The notes: generated by a model not told the origin, from the sequence alone. Shown: positions 40,097 through 48,755, counted from the first letter of the stretch. The stretch: 64,000 nucleotides of DNA from Brevibacillus_D fluminis_A (GCF_052072235.1 NZ_CM125436.1:5016001-5080000), one strand, 5' to 3'. Translations and numbers: made by a program.

Positions 40097-40654
40097 ATGA
40101 ACATGCTGACAAGTGATCAGTGGGACGGTGCATTGTGGCAGCAGGCGGAGCCGATCTATTACGAGGCGTTTCCCGCGCACGGGCGGAAAAAACGCGAGCT
40201 GATCGAGCGGATGTTTGCGAGAAACATGTGCAATCTGCATGTTTTGATGGATGGGGATGAGGCGGTCGCCATGGCGTTGACCGGAAAATCGCAGTCCGCT
40301 GACGCCTCGGCGCTTTTGATCGATTATTTCGCTGTAAAAGCAACGCGGCGCGGGGAACGCATCGGCCAGCGCTTCATGGCCATGCTGAAGGAATGGGCCC
40401 AGACCATGCCTCGCATGGACGGAATCATCGTCGAGGTGGAAGCCGAGGAATCGGAAATGAATCGCAGCCGCATCCGGTTTTGGGAGTCATGCGGATTTAC
40501 GCTTACAGATTACATCCACACGTACATCTGGGTCCCGGAAACGTACAAGGCGATGTATGTGGAGCTTTCGCCTGAAAGCCGCTTGCCCAAGGATGGGCAG
40601 CGTCTGTTTTCCTTCATTACTGCGTTCCATAAAAAGGCTTATGCACGGAATTGA
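40097..40654 (+). CDS. GNAT-family N-acetyltransferase
   Basis: 185 residues. The GNAT core is seen in SALLIDYFAVKATRRGERIG (the R-R-G-E-R-I-G acetyl-CoA loop), followed by EWAQTMPRMDGIIVEVEAEE and NRSRIRFWESCGFTLTDYIH. The C-terminal extension (about 40 residues, VPETYKAMYVELSPESRLPK) is common in a Bacillota subgroup. Substrate unknown. CAGGAGGT precedes ATG 40097 and follows the three mini-hairpins. Convergent with the HAD phosphatase gene. Confidence 0.87.
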   Translation: MNMLTSDQWDGALWQQAEPIYYEAFPAHGRKKRELIERMFARNMCNLHVLMDGDEAVAMALTGKSQSADASALLIDYFAVKATRRGERIGQRFMAMLKEWAQTMPRMDGIIVEVEAEESEMNRSRIRFWESCGFTLTDYIHTYIWVPETYKAMYVELSPESRLPKDGQRLFSFITAFHKKAYARN

Positions 40655-40660
40655 AAAACA

Positions 40661-40706
40661 AAAAAGCGATCCGCTCGGTTGACCGATAACCGCCCGGACC
40701 GCTCCC
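40661..40706 (-). terminator. Terminator between GNAT and HAD genes
   Basis: On the minus strand an extended imperfect stem (AGCGGTCCGGGCGGTT with AACCGAGCGGATCGCT) ends in TTTTTT. Confidence 0.8.
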
Positions 40707-40713
40707 TGGTTTT

Positions 40714-41517
40714 TCACCGCACGCCAGCGGTCGCATTCGTCTGCAAAACCCACTCGGTCGCTTGTGCCACCGAATCTGCTTCCCGGCTCGCCCGCTTGCG
40801 CACGTCCGCGTCGCTGTGCGCCATCACAAAGCTGTGCGGCGTGAGCGCAAACATCGACAGATCGTTGAAGGAATCGCCGATGACGACCGTTTCCTCCGGC
40901 CTGACACCCAATTCTTTAAGCAAATAGCGCAGCCCCACGCCTTTGGAGACGTGAATCGGCATGAAATCGACGCAATCCACATCGGACACGACCACTTCCA
41001 CTTCCCCCGGGAAAGCCTCCCGGATCGCCGCCTGCATCTCGCGCAATCTCTCCATCTCACCAAAATAGCTGAGCTTGCAAGGCGCAAAGTCGGGGGCAAA
41101 CGACTCCACGACATCGGGTTTCACTTCAAATGGCATCAGCATGCGTGCCTCAATCTTTTTTGTTGCCTCCGACTTCTTGGGCGTATAAATCGTTTGTCCC
41201 ACGCTGATCATCTCCACGAAGCCGTAGTGGCGCGCCGCAGCATACAGCCGTTTGGCCAGCACAGGTTCAAACGCGTCACTGTGCAAGAGCTTCTCCTCGC
41301 GCGTATAGACGAAGGAACCGTTTTGGCTGATGCGGTGACATGCCACCCGCAAATCGTCCATGATGGTCGTCAGCTCGCCATGCATACGACCCGATGCCAG
41401 GCAAATCTCCACCCCGGCCTCTGCAAGCTCGCGCAATGCCTGGCGGTTCTTTTCCGGCACCTGTTTATCGTCGTCCAGCAGCGTTCCATCCAAATCGGTT
41501 ACGAACAGTTTGATCAT
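40714..41517 (-). CDS. HAD-superfamily phosphatase, Cof type
   Basis: 267 residues. Motif I FVTDLDGTLLDDD (nucleophile and acid Asp), motif II LASGRM, motif III Lys in VSKGVGLRYLLKEL, and motif IV VIGDSFNDLSMF. The cap domain between residues about 85 and 185 is of the Cof/YwpJ C2 type. These enzymes hydrolyse sugar phosphates or FMN/PLP-like phosphates; substrate unknown. GGGAAGAGAAAGAG precedes ATG 41517. The FG-GAP-like gene lies upstream on the same strand with no terminator between, so read-through is possible. Confidence 0.9.
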   Translation of the reverse strand: MIKLFVTDLDGTLLDDDKQVPEKNRQALRELAEAGVEICLASGRMHGELTTIMDDLRVACHRISQNGSFVYTREEKLLHSDAFEPVLAKRLYAAARHYGFVEMISVGQTIYTPKKSEATKKIEARMLMPFEVKPDVVESFAPDFAPCKLSYFGEMERLREMQAAIREAFPGEVEVVVSDVDCVDFMPIHVSKGVGLRYLLKELGVRPEETVVIGDSFNDLSMFALTPHSFVMAHSDADVRKRASREADSVAQATEWVLQTNATAGVR

Positions 41518-41602
41518 CTCTTTCTCTTCCCTCCCCTATCGCTGGCTTTATTGTACCCCAACAAAAAGAAGGCGCAAAGGAAGAGACTCCCTCGGACGTT
41601 GA

Positions 41603-43216
41603 TTATCGTTTCAACGGCACAATCTCTTTTGTTTGCAGCATGAGCTTGTCGCCGTCCACTTTCCAAACAGAAACCGCAGTCGCCAATCCGTCCGCATGGT
41701 AGGCGCCGGAAATACGCTGCAAACCGCGCAGTTCCAGCACGCCGTCCTCGTCTGAATCAATCGGGGCAAGCTGGCCGAAACCGTCGATCATGCCGGTTGT
41801 TTTTTCTTTCAGCACCCCGTCCCTGGCGTAGATGCCCATTTCGATGTAAGCGTCTTTGGCGCCCTTCACATCAATCGTCTGCATGTCTTTATCTGCTGTG
41901 CTGGTCAGATTCACCTTGAACTGGTCGGCAAATTGGATGTCATACGAGAGTCCCTGGTTCAGGAGCGATTGTTTGACGACCTCGGCTGGCTTGTTATCTG
42001 CAAAGGAGAGCAAGCTGTACGTATACACGCCGCCGCTGCCGCCTGTCGCCGTTTCCACCAGCACCTCTTTGCCAGGCGTTTTGTTGAACTGTCCGATAAA
42101 CAAGGCTGGCTCGTAACCGCCATTTTCTTCTCCTACGCTTGTCTGCGCTTCTTTGCCGGTTTTGCCGTCTTTCACGACGACGCGCAAATCGGTCACGTAC
42201 GGGCTGTCCGCTTCCTTGGTGCCCACCAGCAAAATATCATCTTTCACTCCGTCCCCTGTCACATCGGCATATTTGGCATCGACAATCATGGTGTTTGGCT
42301 TCGCGTCTTTTTCCGTAAACGGTTTGTTCGCCTCCACGCGTGCCGATGGCAGGTTATCGCGATCGAGCGGGCTGATCACCGCTTCTTTCAGCGTCAGCTG
42401 GCCATTTTCCAGCGCCCATACCGTCTTGGCAATCCCGATCGTATCGGCATGCGCCGCTCCCCAAATTTGCTGCACGCCAGCCAGTGCAATCGTCCCATCC
42501 GGCTGGATTTGTGGAGTGAGCGCGCTGTATCCGTCATAAGCCCCCTTCACCGGAATGAGGAGCTTGCCTGCTTTGTCATAGATGCCGGCATCGAGGTACG
42601 CTTCTTTTCCCGCGCTGATGTCGATTGTGCTTGTTTTGCCTGTCAGCTTGTTGGTCACTTGCACTTTGAAGCCGTCGATGAATTTGGCTTCCAGCGTAAT
42701 GCCTTCACTCAATTTTTCCTGGGGAACCAGCTCTTTTCCTTTGCCTCCTGCAAACGTCAGCAGGCTGTATGTACTGGTGCCGCCGCTTCCGCCGTTGGCC
42801 AGCTGAACAAAGAGATCGCTTGCGCCGTCCTCATTGAAATCCATGCTGGTCATTTTTGGCTCATAGCCGCCGTCAACCTTGCCGACAGAAAGCTTCGCAT
42901 ACGTTTTCGCCTTCCCGTCCTTTACCACCACGGTCACGTCTGTGCTGTACAGATCGTCTGCCTTTTCTTTATGACCAAGCAACAGCACATCGTCTGCCTC
43001 GCCGTCGCCCGTCACATCGATCTGCGTCGCATCAAGCACGGTCATGCTCTGTGCAAACGGCAGCTCTTTTGCTGCAAACGCCTGTCCAGGCGCAAACGTC
43101 TGTGCTGCCGCCTCGGTTGTCATCGCGTTGACCGGAACGTTTGCCGCTCCCCATGCTGTCGCCAGAAATCCGCCGCACATCACTGCAGCCGTCGTCATTG
43201 CCATCATTTTTTTCAT
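41603..43216 (-). CDS. Secreted VCBS/FG-GAP-like protein with internal duplication
   Basis: 537 residues: signal peptide (MKKMMAMTTAAVMCGGFLAT to about residue 30), then two related halves of about 230 residues. Paired landmarks are VTGDGEADDVLLLG and VTGDGVKDDILLVG, VDGGYEP and ENGGYEP, GGSGGTSTYSLLTF and GGSGGVYTYSLLSF, and LAGVQQIWGAAHAD and LRGLQRISGAYHAD. DVTGDG-x-DD resembles calcium-binding FG-GAP/dockerin-type loops. No catalytic motif seen; likely an exported structural or binding protein. GGAGGGG precedes ATG 43216. Confidence 0.8.
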   Translation of the reverse strand: MKKMMAMTTAAVMCGGFLATAWGAANVPVNAMTTEAAAQTFAPGQAFAAKELPFAQSMTVLDATQIDVTGDGEADDVLLLGHKEKADDLYSTDVTVVVKDGKAKTYAKLSVGKVDGGYEPKMTSMDFNEDGASDLFVQLANGGSGGTSTYSLLTFAGGKGKELVPQEKLSEGITLEAKFIDGFKVQVTNKLTGKTSTIDISAGKEAYLDAGIYDKAGKLLIPVKGAYDGYSALTPQIQPDGTIALAGVQQIWGAAHADTIGIAKTVWALENGQLTLKEAVISPLDRDNLPSARVEANKPFTEKDAKPNTMIVDAKYADVTGDGVKDDILLVGTKEADSPYVTDLRVVVKDGKTGKEAQTSVGEENGGYEPALFIGQFNKTPGKEVLVETATGGSGGVYTYSLLSFADNKPAEVVKQSLLNQGLSYDIQFADQFKVNLTSTADKDMQTIDVKGAKDAYIEMGIYARDGVLKEKTTGMIDGFGQLAPIDSDEDGVLELRGLQRISGAYHADGLATAVSVWKVDGDKLMLQTKEIVPLKR

Positions 43217-43322
43217 AGATACCCCTCCGTGAATTGTTGCTGTATTGCTGTATCGTTGTTTCGTTGTTTTCGCGTGCGTCTTCGCTTACATGTACATCGT
43301 ACCGCCCGGGGCGGATAAAAGC

Positions 43323-43363
43323 GTTACAATCCGTTAACAGCAAGGTTACAAACCGGTTACAAA
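43323..43363. repeat. Four direct repeats of GTTACAA type (OmpR/PhoB-like spacing)
   Basis: GTTACAA (43323), GTTAACA (43333), GTTACAA (43345) and GTTACAA (43356) start 10, 12 and 11 bp apart, about one helical turn each. The second is TTAACA, the PhoP-type hexamer of Bacillus; the others are one base off. The array lies 110 bp upstream of the FG-GAP gene (minus) and about 65 bp upstream of a TATAAT (43427-43432, no good -35) serving the CoA-transferase genes. Confidence 0.55.
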
Positions 43364-43476
43364 CGCGAGCCTGTACCGATTGGCTGCAAGAAGGCCTGGC
43401 TGCAACATGTTTGTTACCCTGCTTTATATAATGAGTAGTAATCTGATCTTAACTTTTTGATGCGGGAGTGAACGCC

Positions 43477-44169
43477 ATGGCGAAAATTTATACCTCCTAC
43501 ACCGAGATCGTCGCAGACATCCACGATGATGCGACATTGCTGGTCGGTGGTTTTGGACTTGTCGGCATACCAGAAAATTTGATCATTGCCTTGCGCGATA
43601 AAGGCGTCCGTCAATTGACCGTTGTCTCCAACAACTGCGGTGTGGATGACTGGGGTCTCGGGCTCTTGCTGCGGGAAAAGCAAATCAAGAAGATGGTTTC
43701 CTCCTATGTCGGGGAAAACAAAGAATTCGAGCGCCAATTCCTCTCCGGTGAGCTGGAAGTGGAACTGACGCCGCAAGGTACGCTGGCAGAACGCATTCGT
43801 GCGGGCGGCGCGGGCATTCCGGCTTTCTATACGCCAGCTGGCGTAGGTACGCCGATTGCGGAAGGGCGCGAAACACGCGTGTTTGGCGGCAAGGAATATT
43901 TGCTGGAAACCGCGATCACAGGCGATTTCGCCCTGATCAAGGCGTGGAAGGCCGACAAGATGGGCAACCTGGTCTACCGCAAAACCGCGCGCAACTTCAA
44001 CCCGATGATGGCCGCTGCTGGCAAAATCACCATCGTTGAGGTCGAGGAAATCGTCGAGAACGGCGAACTCGATCCCGATGCGATCCATACGCCAAGCGTC
44101 TATGTGCAACGCATCATACAGGCTCCGTCTTTCGAGAAACGAATCGAACGCCGGACCGTCAGCAAATAA
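43477..44169 (+). CDS. scoA: 3-oxoacid CoA-transferase subunit A
   Basis: Transfers CoA between succinyl-CoA and acetoacetate or similar acids, working as a heterodimer with subunit B. The 230 residues show the subunit A signature VGGFGLVGIPENLI, VVSNNCGVDDWGLGLLL, IPAFYTPAGVGT and the C-terminal MAAAGKITIVEVEEIV. ATG 43477 follows GCGGGAG; the upstream GTG (43468) lies in the ribosome binding site. Followed after 29 bp by subunit B. In Bacillus these genes serve ketone-body or short-chain fatty-acid use. Confidence 0.92.
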   Translation: MAKIYTSYTEIVADIHDDATLLVGGFGLVGIPENLIIALRDKGVRQLTVVSNNCGVDDWGLGLLLREKQIKKMVSSYVGENKEFERQFLSGELEVELTPQGTLAERIRAGGAGIPAFYTPAGVGTPIAEGRETRVFGGKEYLLETAITGDFALIKAWKADKMGNLVYRKTARNFNPMMAAAGKITIVEVEEIVENGELDPDAIHTPSVYVQRIIQAPSFEKRIERRTVSK

Positions 44170-44198
44170 GCAGCATACCCGTTGAAAGGAGGATATTC

Positions 44199-44855
44199 AT
44201 GACACTCACACGTGAACAGATCGCAATGCGCGCAGCACAAGAAATCGAGGATGGTTTTTACGTGAACCTGGGAATCGGCATGCCGACACTGGTCGCCAAC
44301 TATATTCCCGAGGGCAAAACCGTCGTTCTGCAATCCGAGAACGGGCTTTTGGGCATCGGTCCCTACCCGACTGAAGACGAGATCGATCCAGATTTGATCA
44401 ACGCTGGCAAAGAGACGGTCACCGCCATTCCGGGCGCGGCCTACTTCTCCAGCGCCGAGTCGTTTGGAATGATTCGCGGCGGTCATATCGACCTCGCCAT
44501 CCTGGGCGCGATGGAAGTATCCGCCAACGGCGATTTGGCCAACTGGATGATTCCGGGCAAAATGGTGAAAGGCATGGGCGGTGCGATGGATTTGGTCCAT
44601 GGCGCGAAAAAGATCGTCGTGATCATGGAGCATGTGAACAAGCACGGCGAAACCAAAGTGCTGAACGAATGCGCCCTGCCGCTGACAGGTAAAGGTGTGA
44701 TCAACCGGATCATCACGGATCGCGCGGTGATGGATGTAACGGCGGAAGGGCTGGTCTTGGTTGAGGTGGCGGAAGGGTTTACGCCGGAAGACATTCAGGC
44801 GTGCACGGAACCGCCGTTGATCATTTCGGAGAATGTGAAGACGATTCAGTTGTAA
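44199..44855 (+). CDS. scoB: 3-oxoacid CoA-transferase subunit B
   Basis: 218 residues, carrying the catalytic glutamate of the pair in QSENGLLGIGP, which forms the CoA thioester intermediate. Other signature segments: YVNLGIGMPTLVANYI, AESFGMIRGGHIDLAILGAM and the GKGMGGAMDLVHGAKK loop. AAAGGAGG precedes ATG 44199. Ends at the terminator beginning 44878. With subunit A it forms a standard succinyl-CoA:3-ketoacid CoA-transferase; acyl preference cannot be read from the sequence. Confidence 0.93.
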   Translation: MTLTREQIAMRAAQEIEDGFYVNLGIGMPTLVANYIPEGKTVVLQSENGLLGIGPYPTEDEIDPDLINAGKETVTAIPGAAYFSSAESFGMIRGGHIDLAILGAMEVSANGDLANWMIPGKMVKGMGGAMDLVHGAKKIVVIMEHVNKHGETKVLNECALPLTGKGVINRIITDRAVMDVTAEGLVLVEVAEGFTPEDIQACTEPPLIISENVKTIQL

Positions 44856-44877
44856 CTGTGTTACTGGTCGAACGAAT

Positions 44878-44909
44878 CCAGCCTTTCTTTGCGAGAGGCT
44901 GGTTTTTTT
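44878..44909 (+). terminator. Terminator of CoA-transferase operon
   Basis: CCAGCCT and AGGCTGG with a 10-base loop, followed by seven T. Confidence 0.9.
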
Positions 44910-44998
44910 ATACGCAAAATAGAATCGAGACCTGCCAAAAGATATACTTGGGTTATCGGGCTTTTTCACAATTTCTCGCAAAAGGAGGCATCCATACG

Positions 44999-45664
44999 AT
45001 GCGATCAATCGGCTGTCTGGTGCTTCACGGTTTTGCTGGCGATATTCATGAGGTCATGCCCCTCGCCCGCCATTTGAGCGAGCTAGGCTATGCCGTGGAA
45101 TGCCCGACATTGGATGGGCATGGGCGGACGCGTCGCCATTTGCGGCAGAGCACGCGTCACGAATGGGTAAACTCGGCGATCGAGGCCTACAAGCGCCTCT
45201 CCATGCGTGCCTCGGAGATCGTCGTGATCGGCTTTTCCATGGGCGGCTTGCTGGCGATTCAAGTGGCGGCCCAGTATCCGGTCAAGCTGCTCGTCACCAT
45301 GAATACTCCCTACCATTACTGGGATGTAAGGCAGGCGCTGCGCAATCTGCGCGACGATTTCGGCACGGAGGCGGCTCGCTATGTGCAGGGAATGGTGCGC
45401 ATCCCGCTGCGCAGCATGCTGCAATTCCGCCAGCTTTTGGGCGAAACCAAATCGATCATGCCCGCCGTCACCTGCCCGTGTCTGCTTTTGCAGGGAGAAC
45501 GGGATGACACGGTTCAGGCGATCAGCGCCGGTCTGTTACGGCAATCGATCGGAAGCGATGAGGTTGATGTCAGCTATTTTCCTGAGTCTGGGCATTTGCT
45601 GCTTAAGGGTTCGGAGGCGGGTGAGGCGATCAGGGTGATTACGGAGCGGATTCGGCGGGTTTAG
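44999..45664 (+). CDS. Carboxylesterase / monoacylglycerol lipase family
   Basis: 221-residue serine hydrolase. Oxyanion segment LVLHGFAGDIHEVMPLARHL, nucleophile elbow GFSMGG (Ser about residue 81), acid in LLLQGERDDTV and catalytic His in FPESGHLLLK. Closest by pattern to Est30/YvaK-type carboxylesterases of Bacillota, acting on short-chain esters. AAAGGAGG lies 10 bp before ATG 44999; a longer frame to 44801 crosses the terminator and is rejected. The 218-bp inverted repeat element begins 21 bp after the stop codon. Confidence 0.9.
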   Translation: MRSIGCLVLHGFAGDIHEVMPLARHLSELGYAVECPTLDGHGRTRRHLRQSTRHEWVNSAIEAYKRLSMRASEIVVIGFSMGGLLAIQVAAQYPVKLLVTMNTPYHYWDVRQALRNLRDDFGTEAARYVQGMVRIPLRSMLQFRQLLGETKSIMPAVTCPCLLLQGERDDTVQAISAGLLRQSIGSDEVDVSYFPESGHLLLKGSEAGEAIRVITERIRRV

Positions 45665-45685
45665 GTTGGCTGTTGTGGTTACACG

Positions 45686-45903
45686 GGGACTCGGGGAAAA
45701 AGGGCGCCGCTTCGCTCGTGACATCGCCTGCAGGGAAGCGTGCAAGACCGGCTCCGCAGCAAAACGGAACCGCGCGCCAATGCCACACGCTGCGCGGCGG
45801 GTGTATCTCAGGGATGATCTGACGCGCGAAAGCCGTTCCGTTTTGCTGCTCCGCCTCTGTTGGCGTTGTCAAGGCTGTGCTCTGCCCTTTTTCCCCGAGT
45901 CCC
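45686..45903. repeat. 218-bp imperfect palindromic element with 20-bp terminal inverted repeats
   Basis: GGGACTCGGGGAAAAAGGGC (45686-45705) and its exact reverse complement (45884-45903) bound the element. A second pair is nested inside: CAGCAAAACGGAAC (45757-45770) and GTTCCGTTTTGCTG (45835-45848). Between outer and inner arms the two sides are also similar (TGACATCGCCTGCAG versus TGACAACGCCAACAG on the other strand) but differ by 16 bp. No target-site duplication is obvious. It fills the space between two convergent genes. It may be a MITE-like inverted duplication or a very large hairpin RNA/terminator. The frames crossing it are not called. Confidence 0.75.
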
Positions 45904-45927
45904 TGGGCTGCTGGCTTCTCCTCTCCT

Positions 45928-46821
45928 TCATTGCAACACGCTCAGCAATAACGTCAGCGTTCCTACGCTGATCACGGTTGTCACCAGCACGCTGCTGGAT
46001 ACGAACTGTGGCCGCATGTTGAACTGGATCGCGTAGATCGCTGTCGTAGCGGCGGACGGCATGGCCGCAAGAATGACCAGCACATTTCGCAGCAGCGGGT
46101 CGATCGGAAAGAACAGACAGATTGCATAGGCCAGGAGCGGAGAGGCGATGAGGCGGATGACGCTTGCGACGCTGAGTTCCTGCCATTCGAAGTTCGCGGA
46201 CGACACATTGGCGAGCTGCATGCCGAGAATCAGCATGATGACCGGAATCGCCGCTTGTGCCACCAGGTCGATCGCCTGGTCATAGCTCTGGGGGATGACG
46301 ATGTGCAATTGTTGAAACAGGATCGCGACAATTACCGCATAGTTGGAGGGCTGCTTGAACACCGCTTTAATCGCGGTCCCTACTCCCCCTTTGCCTCGCG
46401 AAGCAAAATACACACCGAACACGCCCATGATAATGGAGTGAAAGACCATGATTTGTACAGCGTACGTGAACCCACTTTGCCCAAACGCAAACAGGATGAT
46501 CGGGGTCCCGTAGTTTCCGCTGTTCATAAACGCGGTCGAAAGCATCATGGCGCTCTCTTGCTGCTTGTCGTATTTGAGCAGCTTTGCCGTCAGCAGGGTG
46601 AGAAGAATCAATGCGCCCAACAGCAGCATGGAAATGATGACGATGTAAAATAGCTGAAGATCCAGGACTGTCTTGTAAAAGGTGCGAAACACCAGGGCAG
46701 TCGACAAAACGTAAATCGCCAGTGTCGATATCGGCTTGAGATCCAGCTTGAAGATACGCTGAAGAATGTATCCCGAAAGAAAGATCAGCAAGACCGGCAG
46801 GATGACTTGCAGAAAAATCAC
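45928..46821 (-). CDS. AEC-family transporter (auxin efflux carrier-like)
   Basis: 297-residue membrane protein with about ten hydrophobic segments in the two-halves layout of the AEC family: N-terminal VIFLQVILPVLLIFLSGYIL, the mid-protein FMNSGNYGTPIILFAFGQSG (family motif around NxGxxG), and a second half with AAIPVIMLILGMQLANV and MPSAATTAIYAIQF. Bacterial members export dicarboxylates such as malate. A GTG start at 46821 is supported by AAAGGAGG; a longer frame to 46935 crosses a terminator. The palindromic element lies 24 bp past its stop. Confidence 0.87.
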   Translation of the reverse strand: MIFLQVILPVLLIFLSGYILQRIFKLDLKPISTLAIYVLSTALVFRTFYKTVLDLQLFYIVIISMLLLGALILLTLLTAKLLKYDKQQESAMMLSTAFMNSGNYGTPIILFAFGQSGFTYAVQIMVFHSIIMGVFGVYFASRGKGGVGTAIKAVFKQPSNYAVIVAILFQQLHIVIPQSYDQAIDLVAQAAIPVIMLILGMQLANVSSANFEWQELSVASVIRLIASPLLAYAICLFFPIDPLLRNVLVILAAMPSAATTAIYAIQFNMRPQFVSSSVLVTTVISVGTLTLLLSVLQ

Positions 46822-46881
46822 AGTCGATACCTCCTTTCCGAATGGAGTGAATGTTACGAACAGTATAGCAGAGGCACACGG

Positions 46882-46907
46882 AAAAAAACTCGCCTGATAC
46901 GGCGAGT
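46882..46907 (-). terminator. Terminator downstream of purU
   Basis: ACTCGCC and GGCGAGT with a 6-base loop, followed on the minus strand by seven T. A weaker hairpin (about 46925-46970, AAGGTCACTT with GAGGTGGCTT, T-run) lies nearer to purU. Confidence 0.85.
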
Positions 46908-47022
46908 CTTCGTTTTGATTCAATAAAAAAGCCACCTCCCGGATGAAAATTCCTCCAGAAAGTGACCTTCTTATGTTGCTTTCGATCCCGCTACGCCAGG
47001 GTAGCTTCCCTATCCGTCTGTT

Positions 47023-47922
47023 CTATGGAAATACAACCGTTTTGTTTTGATACACCAGCACGCGGTCTTCGAGATGCCAGCCGACTGCACGCGCCAATAC
47101 GGTGCGCTCCACCTGACGGCCGATCTGCTTCAAATCGCTCACGTCAAACTGGTGGTTCACACGATGGACGTCTTGCTCGATAATCGGACCCGCATCCAGC
47201 TCTTCCGTAACATAGTGCGCGGTCGCACCGATCAGCTTCACGCCGCGCTCATACGCGCGCTCATACGGCTTCGCTCCGACGAAAGCTGGCAGGAACGAAT
47301 GGTGGATGTTGATGATTTTGTGCTGGTAATCTTTCAGGAAGTATGGCGACAGGATCTGCATGTAGCGCGCCAGCACGATCAGGTCGGCTTTTCCTTCGAC
47401 CAGCTCGATCTGCGCTTGCTCGGCTTCCTGTTTTGTCTCCTTGGTCACCGGAATGTGATAGAACGGAATGCCGAACGACTCGACCGTCTCCTTCAAATCC
47501 GGGTGGTTGCTGATGACCATCGGAATATCGGCATGGAGCACGCCGGAATTCCATTGCCACAACAGCTCAAGCAATGCATGGTCTTCCTTCGACACGAAAA
47601 TCGCCATCCGCTTGCGGCGCTTCGCCTCCACGATGGACCAGTTCATTTGAAACGATTCGCCGATTTGCGCGAAATTGCGCTGCAGCTCTTCATAGCGTTT
47701 TTCCAGATCAACGACGTCGAACTCGACGCGCATAAAAAATCGCCCATTTTCAGGGTCTGTCGTATATTGGTCAGACTGCGCGATGTTGGCGCCATGCTCA
47801 AACAGGAAACGGGAAACTTCTGCGACGATCCCCGCCCGGTCCGGACACTCGATCAGCATTCTTGCGCGGTCCTTGTTTTTTTCACGATAATTGTGCCATT
47901 CCCGATCAGACAAACGGTACAT
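47023..47922 (-). CDS. purU: Formyltetrahydrofolate deformylase
   Basis: Hydrolyses 10-formyl-THF to formate and THF, balancing one-carbon pools. 299 residues: an N-terminal ACT domain (about 18-95, RARMLIECPDRAGIVAEVSR and FFMRVEFDVV) and a C-terminal formyltransferase-like domain (ADLIVLARYMQILSPYFLKD, catalytic NIHHSFLPAF, and IGATAHYVTEELDAGPIIEQ). The His and Asp of the catalytic motif are present. TGGAGG precedes ATG 47922. A TATACT -10 lies upstream. Monocistronic, ending in two terminators. Confidence 0.94.
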   Translation of the reverse strand: MYRLSDREWHNYREKNKDRARMLIECPDRAGIVAEVSRFLFEHGANIAQSDQYTTDPENGRFFMRVEFDVVDLEKRYEELQRNFAQIGESFQMNWSIVEAKRRKRMAIFVSKEDHALLELLWQWNSGVLHADIPMVISNHPDLKETVESFGIPFYHIPVTKETKQEAEQAQIELVEGKADLIVLARYMQILSPYFLKDYQHKIINIHHSFLPAFVGAKPYERAYERGVKLIGATAHYVTEELDAGPIIEQDVHRVNHQFDVSDLKQIGRQVERTVLARAVGWHLEDRVLVYQNKTVVFP

Positions 47923-48058
47923 CTGTAGTAGCCTCCATCAAAGCATTTTCTCCCCAGTATAGCACTTCTCTTTTTTTCGTGCTTGGCAAAAAAAATTTGG
48001 TTGAAACAGCTCCCCCTATTCTCTCGTCAAAGAGAAAACGATTGAGGGAGCGATTGTG

Positions 48059-48754
48059 ATGAAACGGCGGTTTTTGGCTGGTTTTATTATCGGTTTGGGG
48101 CTTATTCTGCTTTTGACCTACGCGATGTCACAAAGGTGGCTGACGCCTCTTGCCATCCTCTTTCCTTTTGCTGACGTAAAAGCTCCGGCACCGGACGTCC
48201 TCGACATTGGCAAGACGGCCTACATCCATACCCGTGTAGAGAACGGCGAGCTGAAGCGGCAATTTTTTGCGGAAGCGAAAAAAGGCACCTCTGTGCGCTG
48301 GACGTTTGACAAGTATACGACCGAGGGGGACCCCATCCATCATACCATCGTCTATCAGTCCGAGCAGCATACCTATCAAGTGACGATCGATACGACCGAT
48401 GACAAATTCGGCTCTCCTTCCGTCACGACCATGACGTGCGCCCGGTTTGATGAGGTCGCTGACAGTCTCACCGGATGCGATCAGTCCAGGTTCTTTCCTT
48501 TGGACGGAACTCCGCTGCTTCCGATGACAAAAGAAAATGGGCTCGCGCACCTGAGGAGCTTCGCGAGTCTGCAATGGAAAGATGAATTCCTTTCAGTTGA
48601 AGCTGTCGACGGCTTGCCGCTGCCGGCCGAAATCCAACCGGCAGCCGACTATTACACCTATCAATTGCAACTGCAGCATCAAACGTATACCATCGCGATC
48701 CATAAGCAGACGTGGCGGCAGCATTGGTTCAATACCTTGAAAGGAACAAAATAG
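48059..48754 (+). CDS. Exported or membrane-anchored protein of unknown function, 231 aa
   Basis: N-terminal hydrophobic helix (FLAGFIIGLGLILLLTYAM, after MKRR) that may be a signal anchor, then a soluble extracytoplasmic domain of about 190 residues rich in Thr and beta-type segments (TAYIHTRVENGELKRQFFAE, HTYQVTIDTTDDKFGSPSV). Two Cys (TMTCARF and TGCDQS) could form a disulfide. No family recognised. GAGGGAGCG precedes ATG 48059; GTG 48056 is the neighbouring alternative. Its stop is one base from that of addA on the other strand, with no terminator visible between. Confidence 0.75.
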   Translation: MKRRFLAGFIIGLGLILLLTYAMSQRWLTPLAILFPFADVKAPAPDVLDIGKTAYIHTRVENGELKRQFFAEAKKGTSVRWTFDKYTTEGDPIHHTIVYQSEQHTYQVTIDTTDDKFGSPSVTTMTCARFDEVADSLTGCDQSRFFPLDGTPLLPMTKENGLAHLRSFASLQWKDEFLSVEAVDGLPLPAEIQPAADYYTYQLQLQHQTYTIAIHKQTWRQHWFNTLKGTK

Positions 48755-48755
48755 A

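Noticed and set aside
45666..45971. Frames across the palindromic element (plus 101 codons; minus 77 codons at 45639-45872)
   Set aside because: They are produced by the inverted repeat, have no ribosome binding site and run into neighbouring genes.
47923..48058. Possible riboswitch upstream of purU
   Set aside because: Only a short AT-rich promoter region; none of the conserved purine, THF or glycine riboswitch elements is present.
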